DNA from: Brachyspira intermedia PWS/A
GTDB lineage: Bacteria > Spirochaetota > Brachyspiria > Brachyspirales > Brachyspiraceae
Direction of reading: 5' to 3'
DNA length: 64,000 nt
Assembly (NCBI RefSeq): GCF_000223215.1
Contig: NC_017243.1
Coordinates: forward strand, 1,054,001 to 1,118,000
This document shows, piece by piece, positions 8,401-17,513 of this stretch; position 1 is the first letter of the stretch; every line of letters begins with the position of its first letter. Both the position numbers and the translations under genes were made by a program. A model generated the notes under the pieces. It did not search any database, was not told the DNA's origin, and worked only from the letters and a program-made list of their open reading frames with translations.

Positions 8401-11241
8401 ATTTGTAGGAGTAAAGCTATATGCAACAGGATCTTTTTTTGTTGTAACTGTAGTAGTTTCAACAACATCATCTATCTGTTTTGATTCCCATTCAAATCTT
8501 CCGCCTGTTATAGCTTTTCTTACTGATTCCCAATGTCTTCTTATAACCTGAACTTCTATTTTCTTGCCTTCAAGTCTGTTTCCTTCAGGATCAACAGCAA
8601 TAAATTCTAATTGTGCCGGCTTATCTGTTTCTAAGAAATAGCCTTGTCTTTTTATACCTATATAATAATCGCTTCCATGAACTAATACGCTTTTAGTTGT
8701 GCTTACTCTTTGAGAATCTTCACCTGATACAGTTGATTCTATAGTAACATAAGCAGCATGTATTGAGCGGCTTGCATCTATAGTAGGAGCATAAGCATAT
8801 TCACCATTTTCATCTAATGCACCTGTACCGTTTGCTATCATAGAATAATAATTATTATAATACTCATCTTCAAACCAGCTTAATTTTGTGAATCTGAATC
8901 CTGCATTATTAGGAGGAGTGAAGAAAGTTTCATTCATAGATATATTATAATCTACTTGATTAGATATCATAGGCTCTCCAAATAAATACCAGCCTGACAT
9001 CTTAATAGGCATAGTGTCGCCTAAATAATAATTTTTATCTTCAACCCAAAGTCTGCTTTCATATTCTAAAGGTTTGAATTCTTCTACTCTGAAGCTTTGA
9101 GATAAACTATATGTTTGATCTTTTACACCTTCTTGTTTTTCTTCATCGCTTTGTTTATTTGAATCGCTTTTGAATTCAACATTTACACTGTAATATCCAG
9201 TAGGAGCATCAGCAGGAAGAGTGAAGTCAATTAAATAAGAACCGTATTCATTTAAAGTAACTGTTCCTTTATGTATTTCTTCGCCTCTTGAATTATTAAC
9301 AGTGTATAATCCTGTTTTGAAATCTCTAGCTATTTTCCAATTTCCTAATATATTTTCTCTTATAACACCTTTTATATGCACTTCTTCACCAGGTTTATAA
9401 AGTCCTCTTTCTGTGAACATAGAACCATTATAATCTCTGTCAGCAGGTGAATAATCATAACTTATATCCATTCTCCAAGGTGAAACGCCTGTGCCCCAAT
9501 CACTATTTATGAAAGATACATCATCACCTTTTGTAACTATAGCCCATTGTCTTGGTGTATCCCATCTGCTTGCTCTTTTTATTCCTAATTCTCTAAATCC
9601 TTTAGTAGTTGCTATTCCGTTTTCATCTGTAGTAGCTCTTGCTAAAACTCTGTTGAAGTCATCTCTTATTTCTACTTCAGCTCCTTCAACAGGCATTCCT
9701 GTTTTTAAATCAGTTACAAATATAGTATTTGAATCGCCTGAGAATTTACCTGTTAATCCCATAGATGTTATTTGTATCTGTGAAGCTGTTGAATAATCGT
9801 ACTGACTTTGATATCCTGTTTTAGTTTTAAACTCTATAGATAAAAGTCCGTACTGCTTATTATTCATATAATTAGTTAAATATAATGCTGTTGTAATATA
9901 TCTGTTTCTTTCAACATTTGGAGTATATTCTGTAGTATTATTGTAACCAAATAAATTTTTATATTGATTTGTATATCTTCTAAATTCAGGAGTTTCATCA
10001 TATCTATATACTTGTTTATTTACAAATAGGAAAGGTATGATATTTTCTTTATCAACATATCTGCTTTGTATATTAATAGTATTAGGGTTCATTACCTGTA
10101 CAGGAAGTTTTATTCCTTCATAGGATTCAACAACTCCCATTCCTGAAGGTATAGAAACGCTTGGGTTATAGTCTGTAACATTTAAAGTGATATTTTGTTC
10201 CTGAGCCAAAGTTTGTCCGTAAGCGTCTTTTAAACTTCCATTAATTTTTATATTATATGTAACATTAGGATTGAATCTCAATTGATAAAGTGAAAAACTT
10301 TTAGATGACCAAGAGTTTTGCTGAATTTCTTCTTCTGTAGGAAGTTGAATTGCCGGAGTTATTTCCATATTTCTTATTAAGTCAGCCCATTCAACTCTTG
10401 TACTAAACTCTAATTTAGGAGCTTCAGGAGAATATGATGCTGTTACAGTTTGCTCGCTGTTTCCTTTGAAATAGAATTCATCATGTGTAGAAAAATTAAA
10501 GCTTTTAGCATTTGCTGTGCCTAAATCGCCATTAACAGCAGCAAGTCCTTCTCCTATATGTACTGTTATCTCATCATTTTTAGCTAAAGCTTTTTTAGGT
10601 TTTATAACTAATACTTGTTCTAATTTGTATTCATTAGTTTCCCATTCTCTTAAATCTTCTATTTTTGCATATCTTACATCAAAATCTATAGCAGTATTAT
10701 TATTGCTTGCGATTAATTGTATTTTTTCTTTTGCACTTTGAAGATATATAGGCATATTGTAATAAACAACTATATTAACATCTGTAGGAAGTTCTGATTG
10801 TCTGTCATAAGGAGAACTTTTCTGCATTATAGGTCTTAAAGTATTAAAAGTCCAAGTATAATCATTTTCTAATACATCGCCTGTAAGCTCGCTTTTTATT
10901 CCTTTTTTAAGTGTAACTTCTATTTTTGTGTTATCTGGTAAAGGCTCGCTAGGATAGAATGCTAAAGTATTAATAGAAAGCCATTTGTATGTACCTTTAA
11001 CATCTATATTAAAATTGAAATATTGATTAGTTACTTCTTTAATAGCCTGTAAAGCTACCATTTGCTGATTGAATGTAACTGTTATTGCTTCATAATTTGC
11101 TCTGCTTGTATTTTCCCCTATTGGAGTAGTCCTATCAATAGCCACTGCTGCAAACATACTAACTCCTGTTATCATTGTTAAGATTAATGACATTATCATA
11201 ATACAATAAATAGTTTTTAGTTTTACAATAAGTTTTCTCAT
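5449..11241 (-). CDS. Bacterial alpha-2-macroglobulin family protein
   Basis: A 1930-residue secreted protein with an N-terminal signal peptide (hydrophobic run at about 12-32, no clear lipobox cysteine). Many macroglobulin-type beta domains follow. An A2M domain with LPDNITSFRIMA sits near residue 1250, and a thioester motif YLCLEQQ has its Cys near residue 1430. It ends in an alpha-toroid and a receptor-binding-like domain. The thioester Cys-x-Glu-Gln is intact, so a covalent protease trap is plausible. In many bacteria such proteins guard the periplasm together with penicillin-binding protein PbpC; no pbpC is adjacent here. It stands alone on its strand, with a terminator behind it and about 175 A/T-rich bases between its start and hemH. 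Family assignment is secure; the protease-trapping role is inferred. Confidence 0.9.
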   Translation of the reverse strand: MRKLIVKLKTIYCIMIMSLILTMITGVSMFAAVAIDRTTPIGENTSRANYEAITVTFNQQMVALQAIKEVTNQYFNFNIDVKGTYKWLSINTLAFYPSEPLPDNTKIEVTLKKGIKSELTGDVLENDYTWTFNTLRPIMQKSSPYDRQSELPTDVNIVVYYNMPIYLQSAKEKIQLIASNNNTAIDFDVRYAKIEDLREWETNEYKLEQVLVIKPKKALAKNDEITVHIGEGLAAVNGDLGTANAKSFNFSTHDEFYFKGNSEQTVTASYSPEAPKLEFSTRVEWADLIRNMEITPAIQLPTEEEIQQNSWSSKSFSLYQLRFNPNVTYNIKINGSLKDAYGQTLAQEQNITLNVTDYNPSVSIPSGMGVVESYEGIKLPVQVMNPNTINIQSRYVDKENIIPFLFVNKQVYRYDETPEFRRYTNQYKNLFGYNNTTEYTPNVERNRYITTALYLTNYMNNKQYGLLSIEFKTKTGYQSQYDYSTASQIQITSMGLTGKFSGDSNTIFVTDLKTGMPVEGAEVEIRDDFNRVLARATTDENGIATTKGFRELGIKRASRWDTPRQWAIVTKGDDVSFINSDWGTGVSPWRMDISYDYSPADRDYNGSMFTERGLYKPGEEVHIKGVIRENILGNWKIARDFKTGLYTVNNSRGEEIHKGTVTLNEYGSYLIDFTLPADAPTGYYSVNVEFKSDSNKQSDEEKQEGVKDQTYSLSQSFRVEEFKPLEYESRLWVEDKNYYLGDTMPIKMSGWYLFGEPMISNQVDYNISMNETFFTPPNNAGFRFTKLSWFEDEYYNNYYSMIANGTGALDENGEYAYAPTIDASRSIHAAYVTIESTVSGEDSQRVSTTKSVLVHGSDYYIGIKRQGYFLETDKPAQLEFIAVDPEGNRLEGKKIEVQVIRRHWESVRKAITGGRFEWESKQIDDVVETTTVTTKKDPVAYSFTPTNSGLYIILARAKDSKNREVASDEYMYVIGKDYAPWAMFDDDLLELITEKEEYQPGETAKIMIKSPYESATALVTVEREYVIDSYVTNIEGSTALIEVPIKPEYLPNIYVGVSLVKGRVENEAYTNYATDEGKPSFKIGYAGLSVSPREKELNVKITKSADTLEPRDEMTVDLYVETKESQPMETEIMLSVVDVGVLNLIGYKTPNWFNTFYGQRPLSVASADTRIHLIGQRNYGEKGDTPGGDGMRAANDMMAKAEAMGMDVFSIRKNFLTTAFYQGRVKTDANGKATVTFSLPDNITSFRIMASAINKDGYFGASDDVVVVKKNIMLMPTLPEFAYVEDKFKAGSIVYNYSDQDLEIEVQAVASNAVIENASQKIKVPKGGNADVRFDIIATNRGEAKVTILAKGGEYTDAVEKAFKVNVPMTTESVALFSSTTNNNTDLMLKIPNISEAYKGAGDLEVYMSPSAFSELTGGINYLINYPYLCLEQQLSRVYPIITSKRLLVDMKLTDISEENLDKTVQDFLKMMPTYQSPDGGFSYWPSKTWISPWLTAYAADAMIKAKKEGYTVDENSLKLALEYINNYAKSGNAEKPSFWQDEYINLSSIAYIAAVLSEGGYNANDVKAIIDRIYPQVNNIPFYGQVQLMRAMYYNKYNNKALTEVRQYILNTIKEDPNTAHYELEAYYSNLYWIHSSSVRDTSVALYALIETGYDNAINEKVVRWLVQSRKNGRYLNTQDNVSVFAAMNMYYKKYENVKPNFKAEFIYQGKTLLEETFTARTQPSLTKKYTLDEFMNERLSNSNTRSALANIKRNGDGRLYYGVRLTYAPRELAVNRDMGIKVERRYETKDGRVLDLTKDKFKQGEEYVVVVKVTAPFERHFVVVDTPIAAGMRILNASFATESSEVKNLTGNAGKPTWWWGGFNHTENYNDKILLFADMLSDGEHEYRYVVRAVTPGEYLLPATKAEEMYNPEVFGYDGQHKVVIEAK

Positions 11242-11416
11242 AAAAGCTCCAGAAACGATATTTTTATCTTGTAATGTTATATCATAAATAATTTTAAAGT
11301 AAATAATGAAAGTAAAAATATTTTAATTATAAAATACTTTATGACAATATTATTTACTTTTAAAATTATATACTTATTATAAAACTTAAGTAATATAAAA
11401 AGGTTATATATATTTT

Positions 11417-12412
11417 TTAAACTATTTTTCTATTATAATGCATATTTAAATTCTGTTTTTGAGCATCATTTTGTATTTCTATTATACTTTGAGCAAAATT
11501 TATATTATCATTCAAGCAAGGGCATAATATGAAATCTTTAATATTGTATTTATTTATGGCTTCTTCTCTATATTCAATGTCTATTTCATAAATAGTTTCT
11601 GAATTATCTATTGTGAATGCCAAAGGATATATTATTAATTTTTCGCTATTGTATTTTTTTATTGTATCTATAGTTGATGGTTCAAGCCATTCAATTTTTC
11701 CTATTTTTGACTGATAGGAAAGAACAATGTCTTTGAAATTTAAGCCTGCATTATGAAGTTTTTCTTTTAATATCTGAATATTATAATTGCATTCATGCTC
11801 ATAAGGATCGCCTTTGTCAGCATACATTTTTGGTATAGAATGAGCAGAAAATATTAATATGTATTCTTCTGCATTTTTATCAGCAATAGTATTTTTTATT
11901 AATTGTACTATAGAATCATTATAATATTCATTGTCATAGTATCTGTCTATTATATTGACTTTAGGATTATATTTTAATTTTTTCATAGCTTTATAAACGC
12001 TTTCTAAAGATGATTTTACTGTAACTTCTGAATATTGAGGATACATACTAAATAATGTAATATGATCTATATTCTTTTCTTTTAACTCTTTTAATACATC
12101 GTAAGAGTAGGGCGGAGTATAATTCATTATGTATTTATAGTCTCTTGAGCTGTCCAATTCATTTAATTTATTTATGAGTTTTTCAGTATATTCATTTATT
12201 GGTGATTTTCCTCCTATAGCTTCATAATGCTTTATTACATCAGGTCTTATTTTGTTTACTATCTTTTTGGCTATCATACCTCTTATAAAACTATTTTTTA
12301 TATTGAGTATGTAATAATCATTAAACATATTTACTAAAAAAGTATTTATTTCATCAAAATTTCTAGGTCCTCCCATATTTAGAAGTATAGTTGTATCTTT
12401 TTTTTTACTCAT
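11417..12412 (-). CDS. hemH: Ferrochelatase
   Basis: A 331-residue enzyme inserting ferrous iron into a porphyrin in haem synthesis. Recognisable family features are the opening ILLNMGGP, the YTPPYSYD segment, MYPQYS near residue 125, and LIFSAHSIP, which carries the conserved active-site histidine. Length is normal for a bacterial ferrochelatase. Other haem-pathway genes are not in the window. It is divergent from the catalase gene, and its promoter lies in the shared 208-base intergenic region. Supplying haem to the neighbouring catalase is a reasonable inference. Confidence 0.9.
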   Translation of the reverse strand: MSKKKDTTILLNMGGPRNFDEINTFLVNMFNDYYILNIKNSFIRGMIAKKIVNKIRPDVIKHYEAIGGKSPINEYTEKLINKLNELDSSRDYKYIMNYTPPYSYDVLKELKEKNIDHITLFSMYPQYSEVTVKSSLESVYKAMKKLKYNPKVNIIDRYYDNEYYNDSIVQLIKNTIADKNAEEYILIFSAHSIPKMYADKGDPYEHECNYNIQILKEKLHNAGLNFKDIVLSYQSKIGKIEWLEPSTIDTIKKYNSEKLIIYPLAFTIDNSETIYEIDIEYREEAINKYNIKDFILCPCLNDNINFAQSIIEIQNDAQKQNLNMHYNRKIV

Positions 12413-12446
12413 AATATATAATCCTTATTAGTAATATTTATTATTA

Positions 12447-12475
12447 AGTATATAATTTTTTTAGTTATTAGTCAA
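12447..12475 (-). promoter_or_regulatory. Predicted hemH promoter
   Basis: On the minus strand, TTGACT (12475-12470) and TATACT (12452-12447) are separated by 17 bases, 35 bases before the hemH start. An AATAAGGAT ribosome-binding region lies between. The downstream TAATAATAAATATTA is partly palindromic and resembles the A/T-rich operator near katA. Confidence 0.6.
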
Positions 12476-12554
12476 TACTTATTATATTTTTTTATTATTT
12501 AATATTTTTTATTAATAATTTTTTAATATTTTATAATAATTTTTATCAATAGGC

Positions 12555-12582
12555 TTGAAATAAAATATTTATTTAGTATAAT
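12555..12582 (+). promoter_or_regulatory. Predicted katA promoter
   Basis: TTGAAA (12555-12560) and TATAAT (12577-12582) with a 16-base spacer, 38 bases before the catalase start codon. An AAGGAG ribosome-binding site precedes the ATG. Confidence 0.65.
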
Positions 12583-12583
12583 A

Positions 12584-12602
12584 TATTTATTGATAATAAA
12601 TA
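12584..12602. promoter_or_regulatory. Candidate Fur/PerR-type operator of katA
   Basis: A perfect 8-3-8 inverted repeat, TATTTATT-GAT-AATAAATA, begins two bases after the katA -10 box and so covers the likely transcription start. Its size and A/T-rich arms resemble PerR and Fur boxes (consensus form TTATAATnATTATAA), and catalase is a classic PerR target. A/T-rich palindromes also occur by chance in such DNA, so the assignment is tentative. Confidence 0.4.
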
Positions 12603-12620
12603 CTATTAAGGAGTTTTAAT

Positions 12621-14071
12621 ATGTCAGATAAAAAATTAACAACTGAATTCGGTGCTCCGGTTGAAAATAATCAGCATTCTATGACAGCAGGTGCTAGAGG
12701 ACCTATGCTTTTACAAGATGTATGGTTTATGGAAAAGATGGCACATTTTGATAGAGAAGTTATACCAGAAAGAAGAATGCATGCTAAAGGTTCAGGTGCT
12801 TATGGTACATTCACTGTAACTCATGATATTACACAATATACTAAAGCAAAAATATTCTCTGAAGTTGGAAAGAAAACTGATTTATTTGTAAGATTTTCTA
12901 CAGTGGCAGGTGAGAGAGGTGCGGCAGATGCTGAAAGAGATATAAGAGGTTTTGCTATTAAATTCTATACTGAAGAAGGAAACTGGGATTTAGTTGGTAA
13001 TAATACTCCTGTATTTTATTTCAGAGATCCTTTAAAATTTCCAGATTTGAATCATGCCGTAAAAAGAGATCCAAAAACTAATATGAGAAGTGCTCAAAAT
13101 AAATGGGACTTCCTTACTTCTTTACCAGAAGCTATTCACCAAATAACTATAGATATGAGCGATAGAGGTATACCTTATAGTTATAGGCATATGCATGGTT
13201 TCAGCAGTCATGCTTATAGTTTCATAAATAAAGAAGGCAAAAGATATTGGGTAAAATTCCATTTCAAAACTCAGCAGGGCATTAAAAATTTAACAGATCA
13301 AGAAGCTGAAGCAATCATAGCAAAAGATAGAGAAAGTTCTCAAAAAGACTTATTTGAAGCTATTGAAAGAGGTGATTTCCCTAGATGGAATATGAAAATT
13401 CAAATAATGACTGAAGAACAAGCTAATGCAAGCAAAAGAAATCCATTTGACTTAACAAAAACTTGGTCTCAAAAAGAATATCCTCTAATTGATGTTGGAG
13501 TTTTAGAATTAAATAGAAATCCTGAAAACTATTTCGCAGAAGTAGAACAATCAGCATTCAGCCCTTCTACAATAGTTCCAGGTATAGGATTCTCACCAGA
13601 CAGAATGCTTCAGGGAAGATTATTCTCATACACTGATACACAAAGATATAGATTAGGTGTTAACTATTCAAGCATACCTGTAAATGCTCCAAAATTTAAA
13701 CCTAATACTTATCATAGAGACGGATATATGAGAGTAGAGTCTAATGGTTCTAAAGTAGAATATGAACCAAACTCTCAAGGTGAATGGAAAGAGCAGAAAG
13801 AATATGCTGAACCACCTCTAAAAATTTACGGCGATGCTTACAGATATGATCATAGAGAAGATGATGATGATTATTACACAGATGCAAGAGCTTTATTCAA
13901 TCTTATGACAGATGCACAAAAACAAGTATTATTTGAAAATACTGCAAGAGATATGAATGGCGTTACTAAAGAAGTACAATTAAGACATATAAAAATTGTA
14001 TGAATGTTGATAAAGCTTATGGACTTGGAGTTGCTAAAGCATTGGGCTTTGATGAGAAAGATATAAAATAA
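12621..14071 (+). CDS. katA: Haem catalase with a C-terminal single-base frameshift
   Basis: A monofunctional haem catalase converting hydrogen peroxide to water and oxygen. Family landmarks are visible: an FDREVIPER segment with the distal His a few residues downstream, [11 protein letters not shown], the [11 protein letters not shown] block, and [14 protein letters not shown] with the proximal tyrosine. The open frame stops at 14003 after RHIKIV. One extra A in the run 13991-13995 would restore the expected ending, giving RHIKNC and then [12 protein letters not shown], and would stop at 14071 at about 484 residues, the normal small-subunit length. The core is intact, so the 460-residue product may still fold. 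The indel may be a sequencing error or a real loss of the last 25 residues. Confidence 0.9.
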
Positions 14072-14124
14072 TAATAGAATATATACGAATAAATATTAAA
14101 TAAATTATCAAATTTTAATCTCTG

Positions 14125-14166
14125 CGGCTAATATCTTTATCATTAAAGGTATTAGCTGTTTTTTTA
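14125..14166 (+). terminator. Rho-independent terminator after katA
   Basis: A 14-bp stem, CGGCTAATATCTTT (14125-14138) with AAAGGTATTAGCTG (14145-14158), is followed by a run of eight T. Confidence 0.85.
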
Positions 14167-14243
14167 TAAAATATTTACTTAATTCATATTATATTATAGA
14201 ATATATAAATTATATAACATAAAAAATATTTTAAGGGTTTATT

Positions 14244-15083
14244 ATGACTTTATCTTTTACTAAAATGCATGGAATAGGAAATGACTATATTTATGTGAAT
14301 TGTTTTAAAGAAAAATTTACTCCTGAAGATGCTTCAAAATATTCTCCTATATTGAGCAATAGAAATTATTCTATAGGAGCTGATGGTATAATACTTATAA
14401 TGCCGAGTGATAAAGCTGATGCTAAAATGAGAATGTTTAATGCTGACGGAAGCGAATCTGAAATGTGCGGTAATGGTATAAGATGCGTGGCTAAATATGT
14501 TTATGATAAAGGGATAAGTAAAAATAATCCTCTAAAAATAGAAACTTTAAGAGGTATTTTAGAAGCTAATCTATTTATAGAGAATGATGAAGTTGATAAA
14601 GTTGAAATAAATATGAGTTCTCCTATACTTGAAGGGCTTAAAATACCTACTACTATAGATAAAAATCCTATTATTGATGAGCCTATAACATTTAACGGCA
14701 AAACATATTATTTCACTGCTGTATCTATGGGTAATCCTCATGCTGTAATATTTATGGATAATATTGATGATTTAGATATAAATTCTATAGGAAGTTATAT
14801 AGAAAATAACAGTATATTTCCAAACAGAACTAATGTAGAATTTGTAGAGATAATAAATAGGGGAGAGGTAAAACAAAGAACTTGGGAGAGAGGAAGCGGT
14901 GAAACTTTAGCCTGCGGTACAGGTGCTTCAGCTGTATGTGTTGCCGGATTTATAAGCAAAAGAACTGATAATATTATACTTAATCATCTTTTAGGCGGTG
15001 ATTTAGTGTTGAGATATGAAAATAACAGCGTTTTTATGAAAGGGGAAGCTAGATATTCTTTTGAAGGTAAAGTTTTACTATAG
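14244..15083 (+). CDS. dapF: Diaminopimelate epimerase
   Basis: A 279-residue enzyme interconverting LL- and meso-diaminopimelate for lysine and peptidoglycan synthesis. The opening KMHGIGNDYIYV is typical. The two catalytic cysteines lie in SEMCGNGIRC (about Cys76) and ETLACGTGAS (about Cys224). The substrate loop GNPHAVIF is present. Length and motifs are complete. It lies between the katA terminator and a lytic transglycosylase gene, another peptidoglycan function, but a gap of about 190 bases separates them, so they need not share a transcript. Confidence 0.95.
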   Translation: MTLSFTKMHGIGNDYIYVNCFKEKFTPEDASKYSPILSNRNYSIGADGIILIMPSDKADAKMRMFNADGSESEMCGNGIRCVAKYVYDKGISKNNPLKIETLRGILEANLFIENDEVDKVEINMSSPILEGLKIPTTIDKNPIIDEPITFNGKTYYFTAVSMGNPHAVIFMDNIDDLDINSIGSYIENNSIFPNRTNVEFVEIINRGEVKQRTWERGSGETLACGTGASAVCVAGFISKRTDNIILNHLLGGDLVLRYENNSVFMKGEARYSFEGKVLL

Positions 15084-15272
15084 AATTTTATATATATTAA
15101 ATATTAATAACAATTATTTAATGATTATTAATATTTATTTAATGCAATGTAAAAAAAATATATTTTTTAACTGACTTTTTTCAAAAAAATGTTAATATTT
15201 AAAATATAGTTTATGTTTTTTGATATTAGCTAATTTATAATTAATAGGATATTAAAATTTAACAGGAAGTTT

Positions 15273-15830
15273 ATGAAAAGAATAGTTATAATATTAGTTT
15301 TATTTCTTTGTAATCTCAATTTGGAGACGCATAATTTCAATATCAGTGATTATTCCTTTCCTTCTAATGATTGGGTAACATTGATTAAAGATGTATCTAA
15401 TCATTATAGTCAGGATTTTTGGTTTATTAAAGATGTTTTCGATGTTTGCAGTAATTATGATGTTGATCCTCTTTTAATGGTGGCTTTAATCAAGGTGGAA
15501 AGTAGTTTCATACCTACAGCACTTTCAAGAAAAAATGCTTATGGATACTGTCAAATAACACCTATTGCCAATAAAGATGTTGATCCAAAATTGAACAGAT
15601 ATGATCCTAGAGATAATATTGTGCTTGGTGTAAGATTCATAGATAAAATTTTGGATAAATTCGATGGCGATATTGTAAAATCTCTTAGATATTATAATGC
15701 AGGAAATGCTTATAACGTATATGGTGAGTCCTATGCCGAAAAGATAAAATATGAATATAATACTATGGTTAGTCTTTATGTTAAAGACGATAGTTCATAT
15801 GGTGCTATATATAGAAAAGAGGCCTTTTAA
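15273..15830 (+). CDS. Lytic transglycosylase-like (SLT domain) protein
   Basis: A 185-residue exported protein with a short N-terminal signal sequence. The SLT-type lysozyme-like domain covers about residues 65-155. LIKVESSFIPTALSRKNAYGYCQITP supplies the catalytic Glu (in VESSF) and the GYxQ-type motif, followed by NIVLGVRFI and the RYYNAGNAY block. It should cleave peptidoglycan glycan strands in the periplasm. The flagellar rod gene flgG lies convergent next door, so a role in letting the rod through the wall is possible, but convergence argues against cotranscription. Confidence 0.85.
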   Translation: MKRIVIILVLFLCNLNLETHNFNISDYSFPSNDWVTLIKDVSNHYSQDFWFIKDVFDVCSNYDVDPLLMVALIKVESSFIPTALSRKNAYGYCQITPIANKDVDPKLNRYDPRDNIVLGVRFIDKILDKFDGDIVKSLRYYNAGNAYNVYGESYAEKIKYEYNTMVSLYVKDDSSYGAIYRKEAF

Positions 15831-15867
15831 AGCCCCTTATCTATCACTAGTTATGTATTATTTTTAA

Positions 15868-16662
15868 TTATCTTTTCAAGTTTACAACAGTAGCAAGTAA
15901 GTTATCACTAGTTTGTACTGCTTTTGAGTTCATCTCATAGGCTCTTTGTGCAACTATCATATCAACCATTTCGTCAACAACTTTAACGTTTGACATTTCA
16001 ACGAAACCTTGATGAATTCTAGGGAATCCATTAGCACCCGGTTCGCCTTCAAAAGCTGGTCCGCTTGCTATAGTTTCTTTGTATAAGTTGTCGCCTATAG
16101 AAAGAAGTCCAGGCTGATTGATGAATCTATGAAGTGTAATTTGTCCTATTTCTACAGGATCATTTTCATCACCTATCTTCACAGAAACAACACCTTCTCT
16201 TGATATGCTTATCTGCTCTACCAAGAAATTTTCAGGGAATACTATTTCAGGAACTAGTCTATATCCATTAGAAGTAACCAATTGTCCATTAGCATCAATT
16301 TTGAAAGAACCGTCTCTAGTATAAGAAACACTTCCGTCAGGCATTAATACTTGGAAGAATCCTTCTCCCTCTAATGCTAAATCAAGTTTATTTCCTGTAG
16401 CCTGTAAAGAACCTTGATCAAACATTTTTTGAGTAGATGCACTTTTTACACCTAGTCCTGTTTGAAGTCCTACAGGTGTTACAGTATCTTCTGTAGCAGG
16501 AGTTCCTTGTATTTTTAAGTTTTGATATATTAAATCTTCAAAATCAGCTCTAACTTTTTTATATCCTATAGTATTAACATTTGCAAGGTTATTGGCTATA
16601 GTATCAGTTTTGAACTGCATACCATTCATACCGCTTGCAGCTGTCCATAAAGAACGTACCAT
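15868..16662 (-). CDS. flgG: Flagellar distal rod protein FlgG
   Basis: A 264-residue axial protein of the periplasmic flagellum rod. The N-terminal MVRSLWTAASGMNGMQ and the following NNLANVNTIGYKK block are the hallmark of the FlgG/FlgE/FlgF family, and the C-terminal MVDMIVAQRAYEMNSKAVQTSD block closes the coiled-coil end. I place the start at the ATG at 16662 rather than the in-frame GTG at 16671, because a GGAG ribosome-binding site overlaps that GTG and sits eight bases before the ATG. No other flagellar gene is adjacent. Confidence 0.95.
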   Translation of the reverse strand: MVRSLWTAASGMNGMQFKTDTIANNLANVNTIGYKKVRADFEDLIYQNLKIQGTPATEDTVTPVGLQTGLGVKSASTQKMFDQGSLQATGNKLDLALEGEGFFQVLMPDGSVSYTRDGSFKIDANGQLVTSNGYRLVPEIVFPENFLVEQISISREGVVSVKIGDENDPVEIGQITLHRFINQPGLLSIGDNLYKETIASGPAFEGEPGANGFPRIHQGFVEMSNVKVVDEMVDMIVAQRAYEMNSKAVQTSDNLLATVVNLKR

Positions 16663-16850
16663 ATAATACACTCCATTATCTTATAAATTTATTATATTAT
16701 ATCTTCGGTAATTATAAAAATTGCTTTATAGAATTTATATAAAAAATATTATGTTAAGTAAAAAATAAAAAATGGGAACTTTTTAAAGTTTTATTCGTCT
16801 AACAAAGTACATGATATATAAAATATAATGTATTTAAGGAGGTTTTAATT

Positions 16851-17249
16851 ATGTTTAAAATATTATTATTCAACAAAAAATTTATATTTACAGTTTCAGC
16901 AATGATTTTATTGTCTATGTCTGTATTTGCAAGAGGTTATGAGTCAGATGATTTTAATTTTAATAGGAGGAATGGATTTTATGGAAGAAAACTTCCTAAT
17001 ATACAGCTTACATCTGAACAAATGTCACAAATACAATCTATAGAAAATAAATATTATACTCAAATAGAAAATTTTAGAAAGGATATTTATAATCAAATAC
17101 AAATTATAAGGTTAGAAATGTCAAAGGAAACCCCTGATATTAGTATTATTGATAAGGCAATAGATAATAAAACTAAATCAGCATCTGAATTGCAAAAGAT
17201 AAGAATTCAATGTTTTTTAGAAATGGATAAAGTATATAAAACAAATTAA
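16851..17249 (+). CDS. Spy/CpxP-like (LTxxQ) periplasmic protein
   Basis: A 132-residue exported protein. The signal sequence ends near residue 27 (a hydrophobic run ending SVFA). The mature part contains the LTSEQ motif at about residue 56, followed by helices with heptad-like spacing, as in Spy/CpxP chaperones and periplasmic metal-sensor proteins. AAGGAGG precedes the ATG. No two-component system is adjacent. Stress chaperone or metal-related roles are family-level inferences. Confidence 0.65.
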   Translation: MFKILLFNKKFIFTVSAMILLSMSVFARGYESDDFNFNRRNGFYGRKLPNIQLTSEQMSQIQSIENKYYTQIENFRKDIYNQIQIIRLEMSKETPDISIIDKAIDNKTKSASELQKIRIQCFLEMDKVYKTN

Positions 17250-17320
17250 TTAATATTCATAATAACATAGTATTTAGCATATACTCATAATTTTTATAAT
17301 AGTTGCTCATAAATCAATAA

Positions 17321-17351
17321 AAAGCCTGATTAACTAAGTTAATCAGGCTTT
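17321..17351. terminator. Long symmetric hairpin, probable terminator
   Basis: An almost perfect palindrome: 15 bases starting AAAGCCTGATTAACT mirrored around one base. On the minus strand it is followed by a T run, and on the plus strand by only three T. It may end leftward moxR transcripts and also the rightward Spy-like gene. The 393-base gap 17250-17642 holds this hairpin, two further structures and the moxR terminator. Confidence 0.65.
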
Positions 17352-17430
17352 GATAATTAATCATTTTTTTATAAATCAATATTATTAAAGCACATTGATA
17401 TTCTCTAAAAGATTTTATATTATTGCTAAT

Positions 17431-17487
17431 AAAAATTGTTCGCTAAAAAAGTATGCCAAGTAAACTTAGCATACGCTCACAATTTTT
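17431..17487. other. Intergenic hairpin of unknown function
   Basis: AAAAATTGT (17431-17439) pairs with ACAATTTTT (17479-17487). An inner stem, GTATGC (17451-17456) plus AAGT, pairs with ACTT plus GCATAC (17469-17474). No T run follows on either strand immediately, so it is not an obvious terminator. Confidence 0.45.
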
Positions 17488-17513
17488 ACTACTACAATTA
17501 TAATATTATTGCT

